A stretch of 64,000 nucleotides of DNA from Gammaproteobacteria bacterium (GTDB lineage Bacteria; Pseudomonadota; Gammaproteobacteria; Ga0077536), in contig SHZM01000004.1 of the NCBI GenBank assembly GCA_009692265.1, positions 26,153 through 90,152 of the forward strand, read 5' to 3'. The translations under genes and the position numbers were made by a program. The notes under the pieces are model-generated. The model did no database searches. It was given only the letters and a program-made list of their open reading frames with translations, and was not told the origin of the DNA. Shown here one piece after another: positions 9,469-16,521 of this stretch; position 1 is the stretch's first letter, and each line of letters starts with the position of its first letter.

Positions 9469-10609
9469 TCAGCGGCCCCAAAACTCCTGACTCGCGAGTG
9501 TCGCGCACCCTCGGCCATCGCGGCAAGCTTCGCGAACACAATTTGCGGGTCCACCGCCGCCTGGCCCACCCAGGTGCCATAGCCACAGTCGCTACCAGCA
9601 ATGACATTCCCGCGCCCGACCAAGTGGGCGAAGCGGCCAATTCCGGGTGTTCGATAAAATTCGTCTTCGATTCGAGCACGCCTGGAATCAACACCTTGCC
9701 TTCCGGCAGTTTCACCGTCTCGAAGACCCTCCACTCGTGCGCGTGGCGCGGATTTGCCGCCTCGAACGAGATGGCGGTGGCGCGGGCTTGAAATACCACC
9801 TCGATAATATCCTTCAACGGTACGTCGCAGTGGTGGGGGCCTTCGTAATTGCCCCAGCACAGATGCAGGCGCATCTGCTCGGGAGCAATGTTCGCGGTGG
9901 CGAAATTCAGTGCTTCGATATGCAACCGCATGCGTTTTCGGAATGCCTCAAGGCTGAGATCCGCACATTGAATATGGCGACCCATGGCCAAATCGGGGCA
10001 ATCAATCTGGAGCACGAAGCCGGCCTTGGCGATCGTTTCGTATTCGTGGCGCATCGCCTCGGCAATCGCGTAGAGATATTGTTCATCACTCGGATAGTAG
10101 TCGTTCTTGAAAAAAAGTGAGACAACGCCGGGCGACGCTGCGCTCATGAAGCCGCGGGTAGCATTCGCCGCGTCCATCGCGGCGCGGAGATTTTCCGCAT
10201 CGACGATCGGTGCGGTGTGATCGTGCACCTTGATAGGGCCATTGCAGCCCGGTGTTTTACGACGCGCGCGACCTGGGTCGCCAAACATGCGTTTTGCCAT
10301 GTCGGGGAATTCGACCAGGTCTTGGTAGATTAGTGGTTGGCTGGTGCCACCGAAGCCTGTGAGGCGATCCTTGATGTAGGTGGCGTAGCTCGGTTTAGAC
10401 AGCTCACCGTCGTTGACGATATCGATCCCGGCCGCGACTTGCTGGTGCACGACCTCGGCTACCGTCGTGACAATCCGCGCCGCGAGCGCCGAACGATCGA
10501 TCGCGATACCTTCCTCTTTCGCGTACATGATCTTGATCAGATCTTCGGGACGCGGGAGGCTCCCTGTATGGGTGGTCAAAAATCGATCGACACTGCGGAA
10601 CATAGTCAT
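9469..10609 (-). pseudogene. Cobalamin-independent methionine synthase-like (MetE/epoxyalkane:CoM-transferase family), broken near the 3' end
   Basis: From the ATG at 10609 the protein reads TTHTGSLPRPEDL and DIVNDGELSKPSYATYIKDR, then the metal-ligand region LHLCWGNYEGPHHCDVPL, all typical of single-domain MetE_C proteins of ~370 residues. After HPEL (near 9640) the frame is lost. The family ending IGRFAHLVGR...NVIAGSDCGYGTWVGQ continues in another frame. A second shift near 9500 is needed to reach LASQEFWGR and a stop at 9469. In the first frame translation would run to 9443 with an unrelated tail. The Cys of the last motif is a zinc ligand in this family, so the product is probably inactive. 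Methyl- or thiol-transfer to an unknown acceptor was the likely role. Confidence 0.8.
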
Positions 10610-10743
10610 TCTCGGGTTGAGTGCGCGCGGAGTATCCACTCCGCGGTCCGTCCCGATCAATGCTCATGTCACCACCGCGTCGCATTGCTGCACGACCGCG
10701 TGCGCGGTAGTCTCAGCCTCCATTGATAGTTTTTGAGGTACTT

Positions 10744-11580
10744 ATGAAACTCGGACTGTTTGGGATCAATATGAATGCGTGCTGCGACCCGGACACCACG
10801 GTCCAGGTGGCACGCACCGCCGAAGCAGCCGGCTTCGAGTCACTGTGGACAGGCGAGCACGTGGTGCTCCCGGATCCACAGGTCGCGCCCTCACCGTTGC
10901 CACCGCTGTATCCCTTGCTCGATCCAGCGGTCGCCCTCGCTTTCATCGCCGCGCACACGAAGACGGTGAAGCTTGGCACCGGGATCATCATTCTCCCGCA
11001 ACGCAATCCCCTGGTACTCGCCAAGGAGCTTGCGAGTGTCGATGTGCTGTCCAAGGGGCGTTTGATCTTCGGGCTTGGGGTCGGTTACTTAAAGCCTGAA
11101 TTCGAAGCGTTAGGGGTGAGCTTCGAGCACAAGGGCGCGCGCGCTATCGATTACTTGCAAGCCATGCAAGCGATTTGGTCGCAGCCGCAGCCGGGCTATA
11201 CCGGAAAATTCGTGATCTTCAACGGCATTCAGGCACGACCCCAGCCCATTCAGCAAGCGCTGCCAATCGTCATCGGCGGACACACCAAGGCGGCATTTCT
11301 TCGCGCGGTTGAATATGCGCATGGCTGGTATGGTTTTGCGCTGGATGAAGCCGCGACCCAAAAATGTTTGGACGGCCTTGCCGCGGCAGCCCGCGAAGTC
11401 TCACGACCAGCGGCGCTAGGCCCGCTCGAGATCAGCGTCACGCCGGCGGCTGCGCTTGATCGCGATCTCACTCACCGCTACCGCGATCTCGGTGTACACC
11501 GGCTGATTCCGTTTCCTCGTTTGAAGACGGCCGCTGAACTCGTGGCCTTCGTTTCCCGCACCGCGGATGCCTGTCTCTGA
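10744..11580 (+). CDS. LLM-class F420-dependent oxidoreductase
   Basis: 278 residues from the ATG at 10744. Bacterial luciferase-like TIM barrel: MKLGLFGINMN start, ARTAEAAGFESLWTGEHV, then KLGTGIIILPQRNPLVLAKELASVD split over the middle of the protein, and GRLIFGLGVGYLKPEFEALGV. These segments match the TIGR03619-type F420-dependent subgroup. The cofactor could instead be FMN, since F420 use is patchy in proteobacteria and no F420 genes are in view. The next gene starts 13 bases after the stop, so co-transcription is likely. Confidence 0.82.
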   Translation: MKLGLFGINMNACCDPDTTVQVARTAEAAGFESLWTGEHVVLPDPQVAPSPLPPLYPLLDPAVALAFIAAHTKTVKLGTGIIILPQRNPLVLAKELASVDVLSKGRLIFGLGVGYLKPEFEALGVSFEHKGARAIDYLQAMQAIWSQPQPGYTGKFVIFNGIQARPQPIQQALPIVIGGHTKAAFLRAVEYAHGWYGFALDEAATQKCLDGLAAAAREVSRPAALGPLEISVTPAAALDRDLTHRYRDLGVHRLIPFPRLKTAAELVAFVSRTADACL

Positions 11581-11593
11581 GCAAGAAGTAGTC

Positions 11594-12388
11594 ATGCGAC
11601 AACCATCGATATTCATTCCCCACGGCGGCGGCCCGTGCTTTTTCATGGACCCGCCACCGGACGAGCCGTCGCGTTGGCTCGCGATGGAAGCCTATCTGCG
11701 CGAATTGCCGCTCTGCCTGCCGCAGCGACCGCAGGCCCTGCTGGTAGTCTCCGCGCACTGGGAAATGCCGCGACCCACGGTGCTGGCCGCGGCGCAGCCT
11801 GGCTTATTGTTCGACTACTACGGTTTTCCGCCGCACACCTACCAGCTCACGTATCCGGCGCCAGGTGCGCCTGAGCTTGCGGCACGCGTGCGGCAGCTGC
11901 TCGCCGCGGCCGGTATCGCTAGCGACGAAGACCTTCAGCGTGATTTTGATCACGGCATTTTCGTTCCACTCAAAGTGAGTTTTCCGCAGGCGGACATCCC
12001 GATCCTGCAGTTATCTCTGCGCGAAGATCTGGACCCCGCGAGCCACCTCGCGATCGGTCGCGCGCTAAGCGTGCTGCGGGACGAGAATGTGCTCATTATT
12101 GGTAGCGGGCTGAGCTTCCACAATTTGCGCGCGCTGGGTGGTCCCGCAGGCCCAGCGCGGGAATTTGATCGTTGGTTGACTGAAACTGTGTGCGAGGTAG
12201 CGCCAGCACAACGCGACACGCGGCTTGCACAGTGGGGCGTGGCCCCGGGTGCTCGCGCCTGCCATCCACGCGAACAACACCTACTGCCGTTGATGGTGGC
12301 GGTGGGCGCGGCGGCTGGAGATCCGGGGCAGCACGCGTTCAGCGGTACGATCTGGGGCCAGTCGGTTTCGGCTTATCATTTTGGCTAA
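11594..12388 (+). CDS. Class III extradiol ring-cleavage dioxygenase (LigB/YgiD family)
   Basis: 264 residues. The N-terminal IFIPHGGGPCFF holds the first metal-binding His of the DODA/LigB family. Further conserved His residues are in VVSAHWEMPRP, DFDHGIFVPLK and GSGLSFHNLRAL. The fold belongs to 4,5-DOPA-dioxygenase-like enzymes that open catecholic rings with a single divalent metal; the real substrate is unknown. The chosen start ATG at 11594 leaves a 13-base gap after the LLM gene. An upstream ATG at 11567 would overlap that gene and adds residues not seen in the family. Confidence 0.82.
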   Translation: MRQPSIFIPHGGGPCFFMDPPPDEPSRWLAMEAYLRELPLCLPQRPQALLVVSAHWEMPRPTVLAAAQPGLLFDYYGFPPHTYQLTYPAPGAPELAARVRQLLAAAGIASDEDLQRDFDHGIFVPLKVSFPQADIPILQLSLREDLDPASHLAIGRALSVLRDENVLIIGSGLSFHNLRALGGPAGPAREFDRWLTETVCEVAPAQRDTRLAQWGVAPGARACHPREQHLLPLMVAVGAAAGDPGQHAFSGTIWGQSVSAYHFG

Positions 12389-12422
12389 GGCGAGGGGTCG
12401 GGGTTCTACGGTGCGCGAGGCC

Positions 12423-14636
12423 CTAACGCGCGATCCAATGCTGGACCCAGCTGCGCGGGTTCGCCATAAATTCCGTTAGCAATTCGGGCTGTACATCGCG
12501 TAATAACGGCAGGGCCTTGGCTAACGGCAAGGCATGCGCGGCGATCTCGCGGCGTAACTTCGCGCGATGGTGCCAGGCTGCCGCGGGGAGGCGTGGCGGC
12601 CCTAAGCGCGCGGGCACCCCTTGCCCGAGGAGCAAGGTATCGAAGGCGTGATCGCCAGAGAAGAAATCCGGTGGAATGATCGAATAAAACAACGACGGGC
12701 GGTCGGACAGCGGTGCGCGCTCGCAAAATAACTCAAGGCGATCGCGCGCCCCGCTAATATCGGCGTCCGCGCGCGCGGCGCGCCAGAATTCCGTGTCCAG
12801 GCGGCGGTTGAAGCGGTAATGAATCGCCAGGAACCACCGCAACTGATCCCACAGATCATTCATCTTCTCGGTCAGGCGGGCCTTGCTCGCGACGTCACTA
12901 CGTAACGGAAAGTGATTCGTCAGATATTCGAGTTCATAGATCACCATATGCAGCGCCGTCGACTCCAGGGGCTCGACGAACGCATAGGAATTCCCCAGCG
13001 CGACCACGTTACCCTTGAAAAAATGCGCGTGCCGGCCCGACCGAAATTTGACCTGCCGTGGCTCGCCCATGCGCGGGTGCATGCGGTGCATTTCGTCCAC
13101 TGCGGCGTCATCGCTGATAAACGACGAGGCGTAGACGTAGCCAATGTGATCGCGGTCCTCGAACGCGGTCGACCAACACCAACCGGCATCAAACGCATGC
13201 GCGCGCGTGTAGGGTTTGATCAGGCCGTCGTGCGGCAGGTTCGTCGCGATCGCGCGATCGGTGAACAAACTGGATTGATAACTGACGAACGGCGACTTAA
13301 GCGCGCCTTCCATCAACACCGATCGAAAACCGCTCGCATCGACGTACAAGTCAAACTGCAGCTTGCGGCCATCAGCGGTAACAAGATGATCGACGTTTTC
13401 GCCGTCATCGCGGATCTCCACGCCGCGGATCTCGGCATCCAGATAATGGATGCCGCGACTGATAGCCTCCTCTTTAAGGAAGGCGACGAAGCGCTCATTG
13501 TCGAGGTGGTAAGCGAAGCGAACGCTTTCGAGCAAGCTGTGCGCGCGACCGCCACCGGCGTCGAGCAGCGGCGCGCGATCAGCGTACATCAACTGCGCGG
13601 CGACACTTTGATTATCGAGATGCCCGTCGTAGACCATCGGATCGACCAATGGCGCGTACTGAAACGGATAACTGAACTGGCTATCGGGGGTAGCCCCCCA
13701 TAGAAACTGGATACCAAGCTTAATTGACGGTTGTACACGGCGATGAAAGTCGGCGATGTCGAGCCCGAGTAATCCGGGCGAGTGCAGAAAGCGCACCATT
13801 TCGGGGGTCGTCGCTTCGCCGACACTGATGATCGGAATTTTGCTGGATTCGATCAACGTCACTTCGAGATCGGGGATCCGTCGGCGCAGGGTCAAGGCGG
13901 CGAGATAACCTGCGGTACCGCCGCCCAAGATCCCGACCGTGCGATAGCGATCCGGGTGCGGGGCGGGGCTTGGTGAGTACGCCAATTCCGCAGCAAAGCC
14001 TTCGAGTTCCAAGGCACGCGCCAACGCCGTGCGGGCCACCGCCGCGAAACGCGAGCGAGGCGCGACAACGCCACTGCAAATCGTACAGTGGCCGACGGGC
14101 AACACGCTGATCAGCTCGGTGCCCTCCGCACGGTGTACCGCTGCGGCGGTGAGGGCAGGCGCGGCACTGTCGTTACGCGACAATGCCGCCACCATTTTGA
14201 CAAGACCGTGGGTGATGTCGGTCATCCGCGCGGCTGGGACGGCGGCAATATTGCCGCTGAGGTACGCGCCAAGTTGCCCCATCGCGCGGGTTGGCTCGGC
14301 GTGCGCGGGCAACGCCTGTAGTAGCCGACATTCCACACAGGCGGTCAGGCCCGGCACCGTGACGGTGCCTTGGACGACGTTCGCGCCGTCAATTGTCAAA
14401 AACAACGTGGTGTGTCCGGCTCCGAGCAAGGTCGCTTGCATGTTGAGAAGTTCGCGCCATGTCACGTCTTCGAGTGCAACGATGGTCAGATCGACGGCCT
14501 CACCTGTCGCGGACGCGACAAGTAGCGCTACCTGGGTGAAGCCAGCGGCCTTGAGCGCGTCAGCGAGCGTCGACCCGAACGCGCCTGAGGCGATGATCGC
14601 GATGGTCGTGGAAAAATCGGTGGAACTGTTGTCCAT
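12423..14636 (-). CDS. Flavin-dependent tryptophan-halogenase-like enzyme with an E1/ThiF-like N-terminal domain
   Basis: 737 residues. Residues ~10-215 look like the E1/ThiF-type domain of RiPP cyclodehydratase partners: IAIIASGAFGSTLADAL (degenerate nucleotide loop), then two CxxC pairs (TACVEC and HCTIC) that could hold zinc. Residues ~230-730 are a halogenase: FAD motif GILGGGTAGYLAAL, VGEATTPEM, the lysine-bearing SIKLGIQFLWG (matching the catalytic Lys of PrnA/RebH) and FVEPLESTALHM (catalytic Glu). The WxWxIP hallmark is changed to WCWSTA. A tethered recognition domain suggests a peptide or carrier-bound substrate, but this is inference. It is the last gene of a minus-strand set with two non-haem iron hydroxylases. 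Other flavin monooxygenase chemistry is possible. Confidence 0.75.
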   Translation of the reverse strand: MDNSSTDFSTTIAIIASGAFGSTLADALKAAGFTQVALLVASATGEAVDLTIVALEDVTWRELLNMQATLLGAGHTTLFLTIDGANVVQGTVTVPGLTACVECRLLQALPAHAEPTRAMGQLGAYLSGNIAAVPAARMTDITHGLVKMVAALSRNDSAAPALTAAAVHRAEGTELISVLPVGHCTICSGVVAPRSRFAAVARTALARALELEGFAAELAYSPSPAPHPDRYRTVGILGGGTAGYLAALTLRRRIPDLEVTLIESSKIPIISVGEATTPEMVRFLHSPGLLGLDIADFHRRVQPSIKLGIQFLWGATPDSQFSYPFQYAPLVDPMVYDGHLDNQSVAAQLMYADRAPLLDAGGGRAHSLLESVRFAYHLDNERFVAFLKEEAISRGIHYLDAEIRGVEIRDDGENVDHLVTADGRKLQFDLYVDASGFRSVLMEGALKSPFVSYQSSLFTDRAIATNLPHDGLIKPYTRAHAFDAGWCWSTAFEDRDHIGYVYASSFISDDAAVDEMHRMHPRMGEPRQVKFRSGRHAHFFKGNVVALGNSYAFVEPLESTALHMVIYELEYLTNHFPLRSDVASKARLTEKMNDLWDQLRWFLAIHYRFNRRLDTEFWRAARADADISGARDRLELFCERAPLSDRPSLFYSIIPPDFFSGDHAFDTLLLGQGVPARLGPPRLPAAAWHHRAKLRREIAAHALPLAKALPLLRDVQPELLTEFMANPRSWVQHWIAR

Positions 14637-14776
14637 GTCATTCCGTCCTTGTTCGCGGCGCCGCGGACCCGTGTGGATCCGGCTTCTTCGGCACCCCCAG
14701 CGGCTGGGCCAGGTCCACGGATCACCTGGCTAATCCTGGCCGCCGCTGGACGCGACGATAACACCGCGAGATTTTC

Positions 14777-14803
14777 ATTGTAACTCGGCTTCGCGAGGCT
14801 CAA
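14777..14803 (-). promoter_or_regulatory. Possible sigma70-type promoter for the halogenase gene
   Basis: The 261-bp gap between the hydroxylase stop and the halogenase start contains TTGAGC (14798-14803) and TACAAT (14777-14782) on the minus strand. The 15-base spacer is shorter than optimal. AAGGA lies about 9 bases before the halogenase ATG. The gap holds no other convincing gene. Confidence 0.25.
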
Positions 14804-14897
14804 CGCCTGGAACGTCTGAGTGGCGACGGGTGTGACGTAGTGTTTGTATTGAATCGTGAACCGCGGAAGCGTGCGCCACCCGGCAGGCACCCCTGAA

Positions 14898-15500
14898 TCA
14901 GGCCGGGACGTAGCGCAGCCGCTGCGGCGAGAACTCGATGTAGAGGATGAGGCGATCGCGCTCCGAGAAGTTGAACGCGTAGTGCAGATTGGAACCATCG
15001 AACACGATGCCCCGGCCTTCCTCCTCGCGCACGAACTCCCCGTCGACGTTCAAATAGTTGAACTCGTTCTCCATCTCGAGTCCGAGGTGGAAGGACAGGA
15101 ATTGCCCGGCCGCCAGCTCGGGATGGCTATGCGGAGGAAGCCATCCGCCCGGCTTGAACAGCGAGAGCCCGGCGAGATGGATCCCGCGCATCGCCGAAAG
15201 CACGTGGGCGGTCTTCGGGCAGAGCTCTAACCAGAACGGCATTCGCTCGTCTTCAAACACCAGAGCGAACTTGAGCCACTTTTCCTTGACCGGTCCCCAG
15301 CCATCGAACCAGCCGGCCCGCCCCACCGCGGCAACCGTCTTGAGTAGATCCGGGTTCTGCTTTTCCGTCCCCGTGCCGTCGGGATCCACTATCAGGATGT
15401 TCGTGCGATCGAGCGCCGCGCACTCGTCGCGGATGACTTCCCAGTTTGACACCAGGTGCGCCAGCTTGGGATAGGCCGTGTGAGAAACGATGGAGCCCAT
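14898..15500 (-). CDS. Aspartyl/asparaginyl beta-hydroxylase-like protein
   Basis: 200 residues from the ATG at 15500, with GAGG 6 bases upstream. The fold signature is that of Asp/Asn/Pro hydroxylases and LpxO: an iron-ligand segment LPPHSHPELAAGQ around residues 121-133, and a second one, FDGSNLHYAFNFSERDRLIL, with a His and the 2-oxoglutarate-binding Arg. It should use Fe(II), 2-oxoglutarate and O2 to hydroxylate an aliphatic carbon. The gene begins 13 bases after the upstream oxygenase and precedes the halogenase, suggesting successive oxidations of one substrate. A free amino acid, peptide or lipid substrate is equally open. Confidence 0.78.
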   Translation of the reverse strand: MGSIVSHTAYPKLAHLVSNWEVIRDECAALDRTNILIVDPDGTGTEKQNPDLLKTVAAVGRAGWFDGWGPVKEKWLKFALVFEDERMPFWLELCPKTAHVLSAMRGIHLAGLSLFKPGGWLPPHSHPELAAGQFLSFHLGLEMENEFNYLNVDGEFVREEEGRGIVFDGSNLHYAFNFSERDRLILYIEFSPQRLRYVPA

Positions 15501-15513
15501 GATCAGCCTCGTT

Positions 15514-16299
15514 TTAGGGGGCTACTAATGGCCCGAGCTTCAGATAGTCCTGCACCGTCTGTCCCTTGCACTCTACGTCGAGCACGGGCGCGCCGAGGCC
15601 CTCGGCGAGGTCGCCCTCATCCACCGTGCGGAAGTCGAGGCTGAAGCGGATCCGCCCGCTCGTGACCGGCACCCCGCCGTGCAGATGCGCCCCAGAGAAC
15701 AGCAGCAGCTCACCCCTGGCGAGGGAGAAGCGCTGCGCTTCGCTCGCAGGTGGGCGCACCAACGCATCGGGCGCGTGCGCCGGGAGCCAGCGACCGTCGG
15801 AGCCTAGCTGGGGCGGTTTGGTGTAATCGAGCAGCGCGGAGTCGTTGGCGATTGGGCGCGCGAAGTACTCCGGATAGAACGCGAAGCTCTCAGTCTCGTC
15901 GACGTCGTGCACCGCCAACCACCAGTTCACCTGGCACGCCGGGTTCGCGTACCAGGTGTCGCGATGGACCGCGTAGGCGCCGCGCGGCGCGGCCTCGGGC
16001 GCTAGGAACGCCGCTAGCGCGCGGACACGCACGGAGTCGACGCGCTGCTGCGACAGATCGAAGCCGGTCTCGGCGATTACCGCCGCGATCGCGGCCCACC
16101 AGCCGCTGTCCACCATCGCGTGCTCCCTCAGCCCGGCCAGCGCGGCGTGGACGTCGACCTCGGCGCTGCGCGGATCCGGTCCGAGGATGGTGCCGATCGC
16201 ACCCATTACCCCGTCCACGAACGCCAGCGACGTCGGCGTCGCCGGCCTCCGAATAATCTCTCCGCCGTAGATCCGCGCGCGCAGTGCCGCGGCGCTCAC
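15514..16299 (-). CDS. Fe(II)/2-oxoglutarate-dependent oxygenase
   Basis: 261 residues if translation starts at the GTG at 16299 (VSAAALRARIYGG). That start is preceded by AGGGGG at ideal distance and overlaps the TGA of a small upstream ORF (GTGA overlap). The ATG at 16320 is possible but has no good ribosome site. The jelly-roll iron triad is visible: AYAVHRDTWYAN (HxD) and FSGAHLHGGVPVTSGRIRFS (distal His and the 2-oxoglutarate Arg). The middle FYPEYFARPIANDS is also typical of phytanoyl-CoA dioxygenase-like proteins. The substrate is unknown. Its position in a hydroxylase/halogenase operon suggests tailoring of a natural product or peptide. Confidence 0.75.
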   Translation of the reverse strand: MSAAALRARIYGGEIIRRPATPTSLAFVDGVMGAIGTILGPDPRSAEVDVHAALAGLREHAMVDSGWWAAIAAVIAETGFDLSQQRVDSVRVRALAAFLAPEAAPRGAYAVHRDTWYANPACQVNWWLAVHDVDETESFAFYPEYFARPIANDSALLDYTKPPQLGSDGRWLPAHAPDALVRPPASEAQRFSLARGELLLFSGAHLHGGVPVTSGRIRFSLDFRTVDEGDLAEGLGAPVLDVECKGQTVQDYLKLGPLVAP

Positions 16300-16400
16300 G
16301 ACAAACCCCCTACGAACCATCCCAGCACGTGCGCGCTTGCACCCGCGACCGGCGTCTTGGTCCGCACACGGTAGAAGGCCAGGAGGATCGCAATGAACAT
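16296..16400 (-). CDS. Small hydrophobic ORF coupled to the oxygenase gene
   Basis: 34 codons from the ATG at 16400 to a TGA that overlaps the GTG start of the oxygenase. The frame is open for 23 codons before the ATG (VQLAFHLFVLVAN precedes it), so the true start may be further upstream at an alternative codon, or this is the end of a truncated gene. It encodes a membrane-spanning stretch (FHLFVLVANMFIAILLAFY), then basic RVRTKT and a second weaker hydrophobic end (VLGWFVGGLS). The overlap with a strong ribosome site points to translational coupling. No family is recognised. It could be a membrane anchor for the pathway or a remnant. Confidence 0.4.
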   Translation of the reverse strand: MFIAILLAFYRVRTKTPVAGASAHVLGWFVGGLS

Positions 16401-16521
16401 ATTCGCCACCAGCACGAACAGGTGAAAGGCCAACTGTACACGCCGAACAAGCCCGAGACCAAGCGGGGTCGGCTATCAAAAGTGAACACCATCATCGTGT
16501 ATTCGCGCGGCGTGTATCTCG

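Noticed and set aside
14637-14897. Possible RiPP precursor between the hydroxylase and halogenase genes
   Set aside because: A stop-free frame exists (with AKPSYNENLAVLSS), but it has no start codon with a ribosome site in the gap and runs on into the halogenase start. A short ATG frame gives only 18 codons.
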